A DNA stretch of 64,000 bases from Hyphomonas atlantica corrig. GTDB taxonomy: Bacteria > Pseudomonadota > Alphaproteobacteria > Caulobacterales > Hyphomonadaceae. The notes beneath the pieces are model-generated. The model was not told the DNA's origin and ran no database searches. It worked only from the letters and a program-made list of their open reading frames with translations. The position numbers were made by a program, and so were the translations under genes. The first letter of the stretch is position 1, and every line of letters starts with the position of its first letter. This document shows positions 28,110 to 37,254 of this stretch, piece by piece. The stretch is from NCBI RefSeq assembly GCF_000682715.1, contig NZ_AWFH01000056.1:124001-188000 (forward strand), read 5' to 3'.

Positions 28110-28201
28110 CGCAGCGACAGCCGCAAAACCGCTTTCCCTTCCCGCTCGAATGTGCACGCTAGGCGACAGATGCCGGGAAACGGCACTTGGGAGGACAATT
28201 C

Positions 28202-29704
28202 ATGACCGAGACATCCATTTCGCCGGGGCAGGATGAGGAAGCTGCAATTGTGGCAGCACAAGGCACCCACACGGCAGGGGAAGGTGGAGCGCTCGGAAAG
28301 ACCGGATTTGCCTGGGCCTGGTTCGAATGGGCGCGCAATCCGTACTACATCCTGATCATCATCTATGTGTTCGCGCCATATTTTGCGCGAGACATTATCG
28401 GCGCGGACATTATGGCCAGTGGCGAGCTGGAGGGCATGGACCCTGAGACCGCGCGGCAAGTGGCCGGAGCGAAGGGGCAGGCGGTCGTCGCGTCCCTGTC
28501 GAAATGGGCTGGCGCCATTGCAGCGCTGACGGCGCCCTTCCTCGGCGCGGCATTTGACCGGGGATTGCGGCGAAAGCCCTTGCTGGTCCTGTTCCTGGGC
28601 ACGTTGTCTGTGCTCAGCTTCCTGCTCTGGTGGGCGGTGCCCGGCGAGGCGGGCTTCTCCACGGGCACGGTCATCGCCATCCTGATTGCCGCTTATGTGA
28701 CCTATACGTTCAGTGAAGTGACCCACAATTCCATGTTGCCGGATGCGGCGCGGCCCTCTGCGTTGCCAGCGGTGTCAGGGCTGGGCCTGGCGCTGGGCAA
28801 TGCAGCGGCGGCGCTGTTGTTCGTGGCGGTCATCGGCATGTTCGCCCTGCCTGACATGTTAGGCTGGCCGTTCGCTGAACCGCTGTTCGGGATCGACACT
28901 TCGAAGTATGAGCATTTCCGCATCGCCGGTCCGATCTGCGCCGTGTGGCTCGCCGTGATGATTATTCCTTTCTTCCTGTATTCCAAGGATACGGGCGTGA
29001 AGGGAACACCTTTCTTCCCATCGGTGAAGCAGGGGGCCTTGGGCGTCATTCGAACTGTGCGAAAGGCCGCGCAGTATCGTGAAGCGTTCAAATTCCTGAT
29101 CGCGCGCACGATCTATGCTGACGGCATGTTTGCGTTGCTGGCATTGGCGGCTGTGTATGTCAGCCTGTTCCTCGGCTGGGGCATCGTCGAGCTGACGGTA
29201 TATGCGATCTGGGCGTCTATCTGGGCTGCAGTTGGCGGGGTGGCCGGCGGATGGTTCGACTCGAAGCTCGGCCCGAAGAATGCGCTTTTGATGGAGTTGA
29301 TTGCCATCGTGATCATCTTGCTTTTCGGCTTGTCTGTCACGCGGGAGTCCATCCTGTTCGGCCTGATTGAAAACCGCGAGCTGTGGAACGCTCCAGTCTT
29401 TTCCAGCCTGTCGGACGTGACGTATCTTCTGAATGGTGCCCTGATCGGTGTGTTTGCCACGGCGAACATCTCTTCCAGCCGCTCCATGCTGGTGCACATT
29501 GCGCCGACGCATATGCGGGGAGAATTCTTCGGCCTCTACGCGATTGCCGGCACGGTCACAGTCTGGATCGGACCCTTGCTGATCGAACTGTTTACGACCT
29601 GGTCAAACAGCCAGCGTGTTGGCATGTCCGCCATTGGCTTGCTGTTCTTCCTGGGCTTTGCCGTGCTGACGACCGTGCGCGTGGGCAAGGCACCCGCGGA
29701 TTGA
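28202..29704 (+). CDS. MFS transporter, UMF1-like
   Basis: 500 residues from ATG 28202, preceded by GGGAGGACAATTC. About twelve hydrophobic segments. The N-terminal WAWFEWARNPYYILIIIYVF and the FDRGLRRKPLL loop are typical of the UMF1 (Atg22-like) family of the major facilitator superfamily. Substrate unknown. Its position after murC, where murB is usual, is unexpected. It converges on tadG. Confidence 0.88.
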   Translation: MTETSISPGQDEEAAIVAAQGTHTAGEGGALGKTGFAWAWFEWARNPYYILIIIYVFAPYFARDIIGADIMASGELEGMDPETARQVAGAKGQAVVASLSKWAGAIAALTAPFLGAAFDRGLRRKPLLVLFLGTLSVLSFLLWWAVPGEAGFSTGTVIAILIAAYVTYTFSEVTHNSMLPDAARPSALPAVSGLGLALGNAAAALLFVAVIGMFALPDMLGWPFAEPLFGIDTSKYEHFRIAGPICAVWLAVMIIPFFLYSKDTGVKGTPFFPSVKQGALGVIRTVRKAAQYREAFKFLIARTIYADGMFALLALAAVYVSLFLGWGIVELTVYAIWASIWAAVGGVAGGWFDSKLGPKNALLMELIAIVIILLFGLSVTRESILFGLIENRELWNAPVFSSLSDVTYLLNGALIGVFATANISSSRSMLVHIAPTHMRGEFFGLYAIAGTVTVWIGPLLIELFTTWSNSQRVGMSAIGLLFFLGFAVLTTVRVGKAPAD

Positions 29705-29716
29705 TGAACCCGGGGG

Positions 29717-30322
29717 CTAGCTGGTCGGCCCGAACGAGTCGCCCCCGCCATCCGTGACGCGCGCGATCTCGTTCACACGACGCGGGCGCAGATAGAATTT
29801 GTCATCAATGGTCACGTCAGATTTGAGGATGCCGCCAATCTGGCTTTTGTAAGTGTAGACCACTTCCGCCATGATCACTGACCCAGGAGAGGATACGATA
29901 CCGTCCGGTACCGTCACCCGATCCCCCTTTGCATAGGCGGGCATCAGATAGGAATCCGACCAGTCTACGCGCGTCCGGCCATCGCCATTGTCGACGATAC
30001 TGGTGATGCGCATAGTGGCTTTTTCCGCGTCGTAGGGTTGCATCATCACGACAGCTGCCGCGAACATCTCTTCCATATCGTCATCGGTCACCGTGGCGAG
30101 ACGTGCCGTTAGATCTCCCAATCCAGCCGTGGTAGATGTGACGCGGCGGTCCACACGCATCAGCAGGCTGAGCTCGACCGCGCCGAGATAGATCAGCAGC
30201 AACAATGGCGCGATCAGCGCGAACTCGACAGCGGACACGCCTTCTTGGTTATAGCGAATGCCGCGCACGCCGCGCCATTTGAGACGGGGGTTAAGCCGGG
30301 AGAGAAGTGTTTTTCTCGACAT
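29717..30322 (-). CDS. tadG: TadG-like pilus assembly protein
   Basis: 201 residues from ATG 30322, with GGAGAT upstream. A pseudopilin-type N-terminus, NQEGVSAVEFALIAPLL followed by a membrane helix, marks the TadE/TadG family; the remaining extracytoplasmic domain is uncharacterised. TadG-type proteins are minor pilins or adaptors of the Flp pilus. Third gene of the unit divergent from pilA; only 5 bp separate it from tadE. The assignment TadG rather than TadF is by position. Confidence 0.75.
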   Translation of the reverse strand: MSRKTLLSRLNPRLKWRGVRGIRYNQEGVSAVEFALIAPLLLLIYLGAVELSLLMRVDRRVTSTTAGLGDLTARLATVTDDDMEEMFAAAVVMMQPYDAEKATMRITSIVDNGDGRTRVDWSDSYLMPAYAKGDRVTVPDGIVSSPGSVIMAEVVYTYKSQIGGILKSDVTIDDKFYLRPRRVNEIARVTDGGGDSFGPTS

Positions 30323-30327
30323 CGTGA

Positions 30328-30891
30328 TCAATCTCCAAAGGGCTCGTTGCGGAAGACGGCATTGGCCTGAAGCAGGTGGCGGTTGTTTGGAAGCGTGGAC
30401 AGCGGCGCAGATACCCACGGCGTCATAAGTTTCCATTCGTACATCACACGCACGGCGACTACGTCATTGGCCGCACCCGGATCGTATTTGAAGTCGCTGT
30501 CATCGATCTCACCATCCCCATCGAGCGGGGAGGTAAGGTCTGCCGCGCTGAAATTGTCCAGCGACCGGACGTCAATGTAGAGTCGTTCGTCGCACTCCAG
30601 CATGTTGTAGAAGTTCGAACAGACCTCATTGCGGAATTCGATTATTGTGAACCGGTTATCCTGTGCCTGACCTGTACGGATCTTCCGGGCCGCTTCGCCC
30701 AGCGCGTGTTCCAACACGGTGGACAGGATGAAAACCATGCAGACTTCCATCAAACCGAAGATGAGAAAGAAGAAGGGAGCGGCCACAATGGCAAACTCCA
30801 CTGCTGTAGCTCCGCGCCGATCCTGACACCAGCGTTCAAGCTTCGCGCGCAGGCGCGGTGCAAATATTCCGTGTTGCAAAGCCATATTCAT
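30328..30891 (-). CDS. tadE: TadE-like minor pilin
   Basis: 187 residues from ATG 30891; an ATG at 30945 would add 18 residues. The RRGATAVEFAIVAAPFFFL prepilin motif with the Glu at position +5 after Gly and a hydrophobic helix is diagnostic for TadE, which is processed by the prepilin peptidase and forms part of the pilus base. C-terminal domain of about 120 residues with two cysteines (CSNFYNMLEC) that could form a disulfide. Confidence 0.85.
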   Translation of the reverse strand: MNMALQHGIFAPRLRAKLERWCQDRRGATAVEFAIVAAPFFFLIFGLMEVCMVFILSTVLEHALGEAARKIRTGQAQDNRFTIIEFRNEVCSNFYNMLECDERLYIDVRSLDNFSAADLTSPLDGDGEIDDSDFKYDPGAANDVVAVRVMYEWKLMTPWVSAPLSTLPNNRHLLQANAVFRNEPFGD

Positions 30892-31004
30892 CACCCGGAC
30901 AGGCCCCCTTGTCAGAGGGTACCTATACAGGAGTTCGGTTTGCACGCTGTTGATCAGAAAGATCGAATTTTATCGATTTCGTCGAGGGGCGCGAGTTCGG
31001 ACTA

Positions 31005-31445
31005 TCAATCGTCAGTGATTTGCTTGACGCCTATGCGCTGCTGGATCTGCTCGTCGAAGTGTCCAGAATCGTCACCGACGCTGATTGTCGGGCGACAATT
31101 GGGCACGCAGTCATATGTGAAATTTGATCCGGACCGATTGACCGTAACGAGGTTGGCCTCATCAGCAACCACGACAATGTTAGATGAATATATCTGGCGA
31201 CCGGCCTTATCAAAGACGAGCAGGTTGGTCGTGCCAAACGATTTACCTGTCACGAAAAGCAGGTTCTCGTCATGGACGGCGACATCGGCAATAGAGGGAC
31301 TGCCCAGCACAACGCTTGCGGCGGTTCCGCGGAGGTGGACCGGAATGGTTTTGTTGAGTTCAACCGACAATGGGCCGGCAATCGCCGCCTGGCCGAGGCC
31401 GATGGCGACCACGGACAAAGTGCACATTTTCGAAAACATTCTCAT
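31005..31445 (-). CDS. Periplasmic protein with only the CpaC/RcpA N-terminal domain
   Basis: 146 residues: signal peptide (MRMFSKMCTLSVVAIGLGQAAIA) then a pilus-assembly N-terminal (T2SS-N-like) domain, PLSVELNKTIPVHLRGTAASVVLG to TNLLVFDKAGRQIYSS, closely similar in pattern to residues 40-105 of CpaC in this window (VELDKPAADVVITNP, TNAFVFDRAGNQILN). It lacks the secretin domain. A tail with CVPNC follows. Probably an accessory of the outer-membrane secretin. First gene of the minus-strand unit with tadE and tadG. Confidence 0.75.
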   Translation of the reverse strand: MRMFSKMCTLSVVAIGLGQAAIAGPLSVELNKTIPVHLRGTAASVVLGSPSIADVAVHDENLLFVTGKSFGTTNLLVFDKAGRQIYSSNIVVVADEANLVTVNRSGSNFTYDCVPNCRPTISVGDDSGHFDEQIQQRIGVKQITDD

Positions 31446-31750
31446 TCGCCGACTCCACGGTTTTCAGCATGGGCACATTAGTATGAAGAAGGTTGCACGT
31501 TTCCTAACTAGGTTACCGCCGTGTTTGTATTCTATATATATAGTGGTTACGCGCGACCCGAACAAACGGAGCGCGAATCAGAAAAAGACCAATATTTGCA
31601 GGTCTTCAGAAGGTTAATAGTTCCCTCATTCGCCTTCACGGATTTTCTCTTTTCTTTCATGTGATGTTGAGAATGGTCGGGTAGGGTTGATCATGTTCCG
31701 GGTAGAGGATTTTGCCGGGGCAAAAACAATTGCATGATGGGAGTTTCCAA
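31446..31750. promoter_or_regulatory. Divergent promoter region of pilA and the tadE/G unit
   Basis: 305 bp, AT-rich (TATATATATA near 31535). It must hold promoters in both directions. I looked for full CtrA sites (TTAA-N7-TTAA) and a sigma-54 promoter and found only half-sites such as GGTTAATAG near 31612, so control is not readable here. Confidence 0.5.
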
Positions 31751-31930
31751 ATGTTTGCACGTTTTCTGAAAGACGAGTCTGGTGCTACGGCTATTGAATA
31801 CGGCCTGATCGCTGCTCTGATCGCAGTCGCTATCATCGGTGGCGCTACTGCTCTTGGTACGTCGGTCAACGACAAGTTCACCAACGTTTCCGGCAGCATC
31901 GACGGTGCTGGTGCAGAAGCTTCAGAATAA
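31751..31930 (+). CDS. pilA: Flp-type major pilin
   Basis: 59 residues from ATG 31751, with GGGAG upstream. The class IVb pilin signature is DESGATAIEYGLIAALIAV: the peptidase CpaA would cleave after Gly11, leaving Ala+1 and Glu+5 in the mature pilin. The short mature form (48 residues) is normal for Flp. A strong terminator directly after the gene would give a separate, abundant pilA transcript, with reduced readthrough into cpaA. Confidence 0.95.
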   Translation: MFARFLKDESGATAIEYGLIAALIAVAIIGGATALGTSVNDKFTNVSGSIDGAGAEASE

Positions 31931-31958
31931 TAATTTTCTGCGCTTTCTTTAATTAAAC

Positions 31959-31995
31959 GAAGCCGCTGGGACGTCCCGGCGGCTTCTTTTATTCT
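31959..31995 (+). terminator. Strong terminator after pilA
   Basis: GAAGCCGC, TGGGACGTCCC inner stem-loop, GGCGGCTTC, then TTTTATT. The pilin gene is thereby insulated from cpaA. Confidence 0.9.
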
Positions 31996-32071
31996 TGAGG
32001 CGGATTGTCTCAAAACTTCCTTCAGCCTTTTGTGTCACAAGGCCTGCATACAGAATTGAAGGAAGCCCTCC

Positions 32072-32587
32072 ATGATCCTGGCCATTCTTTCCAGCGCATT
32101 CCTGGCCCTCTGCGTCTTTGCAGCGATGCACGACGTCAACCGGCTGACCATTCCCAATTGGCTCAATTTGACGCTTGCCGGCATGTTTGTTCCGGCCGCG
32201 GCGGTGTCCGGCGTTCCAATGGAGATCATTGGTGGACATGCTATGGCAGCGGGCTGCGCGTTCCTGATCGCCTTTGGGCTCTTTGCCTTCAATATCTTTG
32301 GGGGAGGGGATGCCAAGATGATTCCCGCCGTGATTCTCTGGCTTGGGCCAAATGCAACGATTCCGTTCGTATTCATGATGGCTGTGGCGGGTGGCGGCTG
32401 TGCACTTCTCATCCTTGCGGTAAGAAAATATATGCCAGCCGAGGCGCTTCCGGGGGCCATTCGCGCGCCGTTCGAAGAGAAGGCGGGTGTGCCTTACGCA
32501 GTGGCCATTACAGCGGGCGTGTTTGCAGCGGGAGGCAGTTCTCCATTCCTTTCGGAAATCTTAAACCGGATCGGTCTTTTCAGTTAA
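32072..32587 (+). CDS. cpaA: Prepilin peptidase CpaA
   Basis: 171 residues, multi-pass membrane protein of the A24 aspartic peptidase family. The two catalytic aspartates lie in AMHDVNRLTIPNW and FGGGDAKMIP (GxGD motif). It processes PilA and the TadE/TadG pseudopilins. It lacks the N-methyltransferase domain, as is usual for the short Tad peptidases. First gene of the cpaABCDEF-tadBC run. Confidence 0.94.
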   Translation: MILAILSSAFLALCVFAAMHDVNRLTIPNWLNLTLAGMFVPAAAVSGVPMEIIGGHAMAAGCAFLIAFGLFAFNIFGGGDAKMIPAVILWLGPNATIPFVFMMAVAGGGCALLILAVRKYMPAEALPGAIRAPFEEKAGVPYAVAITAGVFAAGGSSPFLSEILNRIGLFS

Positions 32588-32687
32588 CGATGCTTTAGTG
32601 GCCTTGTGAAAATGTCCGCTCTGACCGGGTGAATCTGAATGCGTCAGATCATCCGAGGTGTCTTGAATTCCGGAGGAGTGGGGCCTC

Positions 32688-33530
32688 ATGTCACCAGTTC
32701 GGCTGATTATCCTGATCGGCGCTGCCATCGCCGCCATTGCAGCGGCGTTTCTTGTCAGAAACCTCGTTGATGCAACGCCATCGCAGCCAGTCCAGTCGAC
32801 TGTGGTCGAGACGGTCGAAGTTTCCGAAACGAAGGTTCTTGTGGCAGCGCGAGACCTGATGATCGGTGATGTTGTGACCGTAGATGATCTTGAATGGGCT
32901 GACTGGCCTGAGGACAATGTCGTTGAAGGGTACCTGACCGAAGAGTCTTCTCCCGAGGCGATCGAAGAGTGGGCCGGTACGGTAGTGCGTATCCCAATGT
33001 TCGAGTTGGAACCCATCCTGACGAAAAAACTGGTAGCCAAAGGTGACACCGGAACGATGGCCGCGCTCGTCAAGCCGGGCATGCGGGCGATATCTGTCGA
33101 GATTTCTACCGAATCCGCTTCGGGCGGATTCATCCTGCCAAATGATTATGTCGATGTGATCATGACCTACCAAATGACCTTTGTGGGCCCGGATGGCGCG
33201 CCTGCCGAGCAAACGACCAGTGAGACAATACTCCAGAACGTACGGGTGCTGGCTATAGACCAGATCCACACCAAGGACAGCGAGACAGAAGGGCCCTATC
33301 AGGTCGGGAACACTGCAACGCTGGAAGTGAACAACAAGGAAGCCGAACTGATAGCCCTGGCCGAGCGAAAAGGGCGTCTGACCCTGTCGTTGCGCCCATG
33401 GTCTGATGTTGGCGACACATTCGAGCGGGATGCGCGGGTCGACCTGCTCGAAACGGGGGGAAGCAGCAATGGCGGTATCAAGATATATCGTAGTGGCAAG
33501 GCGACCAGCGCCGGGCCAGGGGGTAGCTGA
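32688..33530 (+). CDS. cpaB: Pilus assembly protein CpaB (RcpC)
   Basis: 280 residues with GGAGGAGTGGGG before ATG 32688. N-terminal signal-anchor (about 5-25), then an SAF domain (VLVAARDLMIGDVVTVDDLEW) with the RcpC/CpaB fold (MRAISVEISTESASGGFILPNDYVDVI). It is thought to act in the periplasm with the secretin and peptidoglycan. Two bases separate it from cpaC. Confidence 0.93.
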   Translation: MSPVRLIILIGAAIAAIAAAFLVRNLVDATPSQPVQSTVVETVEVSETKVLVAARDLMIGDVVTVDDLEWADWPEDNVVEGYLTEESSPEAIEEWAGTVVRIPMFELEPILTKKLVAKGDTGTMAALVKPGMRAISVEISTESASGGFILPNDYVDVIMTYQMTFVGPDGAPAEQTTSETILQNVRVLAIDQIHTKDSETEGPYQVGNTATLEVNNKEAELIALAERKGRLTLSLRPWSDVGDTFERDARVDLLETGGSSNGGIKIYRSGKATSAGPGGS

Positions 33531-33532
33531 TC

Positions 33533-35092
33533 GTGGGTAAGCGGAGTTACATTTCAGGTATTGCTGCGCTGACTCTGGCGATCGCACCTTCAGCAGTTGC
33601 TGCGCCAGAATCAATCGGGGCGAACATCACCTATCCCGGTGAGTCAAACTATAGTGAGCGCGTCACACTGGGCCTGAACAAGTCCATGATAGTCGAGCTG
33701 GACAAGCCAGCCGCAGACGTTGTGATTACCAATCCCGAAATTGCAGATGCCGTTGTGCAGACTGCCAAGCGCATCATCTTTCGCGGGGTCAATTTCGGCC
33801 AGACAAATGCATTCGTCTTCGACCGGGCAGGAAACCAGATCCTGAACCTGGAAATCGGTGTCGAGATGGATATGGCCAGTCTGGAGCAGCTTGTCGCGCG
33901 CCACGTTCCGGATGCGAGAGTGCGGATCGAAGGTGTGAATGGCAGCGTCGTGCTGACCGGCACGGCCGACAGTCTGTCTGCATCGAATGCGGTAGAGCGG
34001 CTGGTCTCTGCCTATGTTCGGGCGGGTGACGAAACGCAGGTCATCAATATGATCAACATTTCCGCGAAGGACCAGGTCATGCTGGAAGTTCGCATCGTGG
34101 AGATGCAGCGCAACGCGGTCAAACAGCTCGGCATCAATCTGACCGGCTCGCCTGGTTTTGGCGATCTGTCGCGTCTTGTGGAGCGCCAATTGTTTACGGA
34201 CAATGGCAGCGGGACCGTAGTGGATTCGGGCACAACGACGCTGGCGCCTGGCCTGCCATATTCTCTGAATGCTGACATTGGCAGCTCGCTCAGCTTCCCG
34301 GTGCAGGGCCAGAGCCTTGGTGGTTTTGGCGGCACCATAGGTTACCAGAATTACGTTGGATCAGATCTGCAATCGAGTATCGGCGCAGAGATCAATGCGC
34401 TGGAGCGCGTCGGAATCGTTCGGACACTGGCAGAGCCAAACATCGTTGCCATGTCGGGTGAAAGCGCCAAATTCCTCGCGGGCGGTGAGTTCCCTGTCCC
34501 GGTCGGGCAAGACAACAATGGTCGCATCACGGTTGAGTTCAAACCCTATGGTGTCGGCCTTGGCTTTACGCCGGTTGTCCTCTCCGAAGGGCGGATTTCA
34601 CTGAAAGTGTCGACCGAAGTTTCCGAACTGACATCTGAAGGCGCGTTTCAGGGCACCAGTTCCACGACGACCGATGCGGATGGCAATGTCTACACGGTAG
34701 AAGGCGCAACTCTGCCCGCTCTGTCTGTGCGGCGTGCGGAATCAACCATCGAGCTGCCGTCCGGCGGATCCATGATGATGGCCGGCCTGATCCAGACCCG
34801 GTCGCGCCAGACGCTGGACCAGGTGCCTGGTCTCAAGAAGTTGCCCATTCTGGGTGCGTTGTTCCAGTCACGGGACTTCATTCAGTCGGAAACGGAACTG
34901 GTTGTGATTGTCACGCCATATCTGGTGGATCCGACATCGAAGAATCAGTTGCGGACGCCTGCGGATGGCTTTGCAAACAGCTCTGACGCCAAGACGATCT
35001 TCTTCGGCAAGCTGAACGAACAGTATGGCAAGAACGGCGCGAAAGTGGATGCAGAATCCTATCGTGCGCCTGTTGGCTTCATTGAGGAATAG
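33533..35092 (+). CDS. cpaC: Outer-membrane secretin CpaC (RcpA)
   Basis: 519 residues from GTG 33533. Signal peptide ending AVA, pilus N-terminal domain (residues about 40-105), BON-like segment (VNGSVVLTGTADSLSASNAV), and secretin domain with LAEPNIVAMSGESAKFLAGGEFPVPV and VPGLKKLPILGALFQS. It forms the outer-membrane channel of the Tad pilus. Its N-terminal domain is duplicated as the stand-alone gene at 31005-31445. Confidence 0.96.
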   Translation: MGKRSYISGIAALTLAIAPSAVAAPESIGANITYPGESNYSERVTLGLNKSMIVELDKPAADVVITNPEIADAVVQTAKRIIFRGVNFGQTNAFVFDRAGNQILNLEIGVEMDMASLEQLVARHVPDARVRIEGVNGSVVLTGTADSLSASNAVERLVSAYVRAGDETQVINMINISAKDQVMLEVRIVEMQRNAVKQLGINLTGSPGFGDLSRLVERQLFTDNGSGTVVDSGTTTLAPGLPYSLNADIGSSLSFPVQGQSLGGFGGTIGYQNYVGSDLQSSIGAEINALERVGIVRTLAEPNIVAMSGESAKFLAGGEFPVPVGQDNNGRITVEFKPYGVGLGFTPVVLSEGRISLKVSTEVSELTSEGAFQGTSSTTTDADGNVYTVEGATLPALSVRRAESTIELPSGGSMMMAGLIQTRSRQTLDQVPGLKKLPILGALFQSRDFIQSETELVVIVTPYLVDPTSKNQLRTPADGFANSSDAKTIFFGKLNEQYGKNGAKVDAESYRAPVGFIEE

Positions 35093-35102
35093 GGGACCGG
35101 GA

Positions 35103-35813
35103 ATGACCAGATTGAAGACATCTTCTTTTGCATTTGCCGCCATTGTCGGCGTGGCAACTGTCACAGCCTGCGCGAGCCAGGCCCCGACCGCAGTGCCAGC
35201 GTCCTATCTTCAGGGGACGCCGTTGGACCGAAACCAGATCGGTGTGGCAAAGCGAACCGAGTTTCTTGAAATCGATATTCATCCGGCAGCCAGTGAGCTG
35301 AGCCTGAGCGACAAGGCGCGGATCCAGAATTTCGTTGCGGCCTATCGGTCCGCAGGACACGGACCGCTGATCATGTCATTGCCGGAATCCTCACAGAATC
35401 CTCAGCTGGCCGTTACGGCCGTTGTTGAGGCTCGCGCGATCGCCTGGGAAAACGGGGTCACTTATGAGGAAATGTCCGGCAGCAGCCATGGCGCTGACTC
35501 AGAGATTTCCGAGCCGCTGATCCTGGCGTTCCAGGCCTATGAAGCCATTGCACCGGATTGTCCGTCGCTGGCCAGCCTGGATATGGCAGACATTTCTTCG
35601 AACAATGAACTGCCGACGTTGGGCTGTGCGATCCGCACGAATATGGCGGCAATGATTGCGGACCCTGCTGACCTGCTCGGCCAGAGGCCGCTTGAACAAG
35701 GTGACGCGCTGCGTCGCAACACGATCCTGACGAAGTTCCGGGCCGGGGAAGCAACCGGAGCAGAGCGCAGTGAGGATGAGTCCGGCCAGGTGTCGTCTGC
35801 GGTTGGCAACTAG
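35103..35813 (+). CDS. cpaD: Lipoprotein CpaD
   Basis: 236 residues from ATG 35103. Lipoprotein signal with TVTAC (Cys23). The CpaD family is a Tad-associated outer-membrane lipoprotein, likely a secretin pilotin. LGCAIRTNMAAMIADPADLL near the C-terminus is the conserved CpaD segment (GCAxxxNLAAMVADPxDL). The 10-bp gap to cpaC and the neighbouring order support the call. Confidence 0.92.
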   Translation: MTRLKTSSFAFAAIVGVATVTACASQAPTAVPASYLQGTPLDRNQIGVAKRTEFLEIDIHPAASELSLSDKARIQNFVAAYRSAGHGPLIMSLPESSQNPQLAVTAVVEARAIAWENGVTYEEMSGSSHGADSEISEPLILAFQAYEAIAPDCPSLASLDMADISSNNELPTLGCAIRTNMAAMIADPADLLGQRPLEQGDALRRNTILTKFRAGEATGAERSEDESGQVSSAVGN

Positions 35814-35840
35814 GGCTGAGGGAAGAAGGTTTGGTAGAGC

Positions 35841-37235
35841 ATGTCTAACGAAAAAGCACTGTTTGACGAAGACTTTGAAGACGTCTTTTCTGACGATCCG
35901 CTGGCTGATCTTGTAAGGCCGTCTGCGGCAAATGACGCAACGGATGAGCAGGATGCAGTCGCTGAAGATGCTGCGTCCGGGGCTGCGCTTCACAATCCGG
36001 TCGAGCAGGACCTCAGCGCGTTCGGCCACGGCGAGCCTTCGGGTGGCGACGTGATGCTGCCGGCCATCTCCATCAAGCTGTTCTATGAGCGTGAAGAGAC
36101 ACGCGGCATGCTTGAAGTGTGTTCCCACGATCGGCGCATGGGGCGCGCAACGGTCGAGTGCATTCCTGGCGGCATTCCGGCGGCGATCGCCTATATGAGC
36201 GAAAACCCGACGCCAAACCTGCTTCTGATCGAGTCCTCGGATTCGGCAGCTCAGGTCTTGCGCGAAATTGATGCGCTGGCGGAGCATTGCGACGAGAACG
36301 TCAAAGTGATGGTGATCGGTGCTGTAAACGACATCACGCTGTATCGTCAGCTGATCGCTCGGGGCGTTAGCGAATATCTTGTTCCACCCTTCCAGCCACT
36401 TCAGATCATCCGGTCCATCGGCGAGTTGTTCGTCAATCCGGAGTCGCCGTTCATCGGCAAGCAGATCTCCGTGGTAGGTGCCAAGGGCGGGGTAGGGGCC
36501 TCAACCATTGCGCACAATCTGGCCTGGGCATTGGCCGAGAATGTGAAGGTCAATACGACGCTGGTAGATCTGGATCTGTCATTCGGGACCACGGCGCTGG
36601 ATTTCAATCAGGAGACGCCTCAAACGGTAGCCGACGCCTTGTTGGCCCCGGAGCGCGCAGATGAATCCGTCATCGAGCGCTTGCTTGCCAAGCCGACAGA
36701 CCGGTTGTCCCTCTTCACGGCGCCGGCCACGATCAACCAGATCATGGACATTCCGGATGAAGCTTATTCCACGGTAATTGAAGGCGTGCGCCGCAATGTT
36801 CCGTATCTCGTGCTGGACCTGCCGCACATGTGGTCCAGCTGGATGATGAGCACGCTGATCGCATCAGATGAAGTTATCATTGTTTGCCAGCCGGATCTCG
36901 CATCGCTGCGCAATGGCAAGAACATGATCGACCAGATGAAGGCCAAGCGCCCGAACGATCATCCGCCACGCCTAGTATTGAACATGAGCGGTGTGCCGAA
37001 GCGCCCGGAGATTCCCGCCAAGGACTTCTCCGCAGCGATCGGCGTAGAGCCGGACGTAATTTTGCCATTCGACCCTGAACTGTTCGGCACAGCCGCGAAC
37101 AATGGCCAGATGATTTCCGAGACAGCGCCTGAATCCAAGTCATCTCAGGCCATCGATCATCTCGCCTCTACGCTCAGCGGACGCGCTGTCGTGCCTCAGG
37201 AAAAGTCATTCCTTAAGAAGTTGCTGGGAAAGTGA
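35841..37235 (+). CDS. cpaE: Pilus localisation ATPase CpaE
   Basis: 464 residues. Acidic N-terminus, a pseudo-receiver domain (about 110-200) and a MinD/ParA-type ATPase whose deviant Walker A reads AKGGVGASTIAHN near 213-225, where the usual T after GK is changed (GAST in place of GKTT), as in other CpaE proteins. It places the Tad machinery at the pole in Caulobacter. Phe/Leu-rich KSFLKKLLGK tail. Confidence 0.95.
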   Translation: MSNEKALFDEDFEDVFSDDPLADLVRPSAANDATDEQDAVAEDAASGAALHNPVEQDLSAFGHGEPSGGDVMLPAISIKLFYEREETRGMLEVCSHDRRMGRATVECIPGGIPAAIAYMSENPTPNLLLIESSDSAAQVLREIDALAEHCDENVKVMVIGAVNDITLYRQLIARGVSEYLVPPFQPLQIIRSIGELFVNPESPFIGKQISVVGAKGGVGASTIAHNLAWALAENVKVNTTLVDLDLSFGTTALDFNQETPQTVADALLAPERADESVIERLLAKPTDRLSLFTAPATINQIMDIPDEAYSTVIEGVRRNVPYLVLDLPHMWSSWMMSTLIASDEVIIVCQPDLASLRNGKNMIDQMKAKRPNDHPPRLVLNMSGVPKRPEIPAKDFSAAIGVEPDVILPFDPELFGTAANNGQMISETAPESKSSQAIDHLASTLSGRAVVPQEKSFLKKLLGK

Positions 37236-37254
37236 TCCTGGGGAGATCTCTCGT

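Noticed and set aside
30376-31617. Plus-strand 413-codon frame across tadE and the CpaC-N-like gene
   Set aside because: It crosses two real minus-strand genes and their spacer and has no family match.
31446-31750. CtrA or sigma-54 promoter for pilA
   Set aside because: Only half-sites were found; no TTAA-N7-TTAA or TGGCAC-N5-TTGC with correct spacing.
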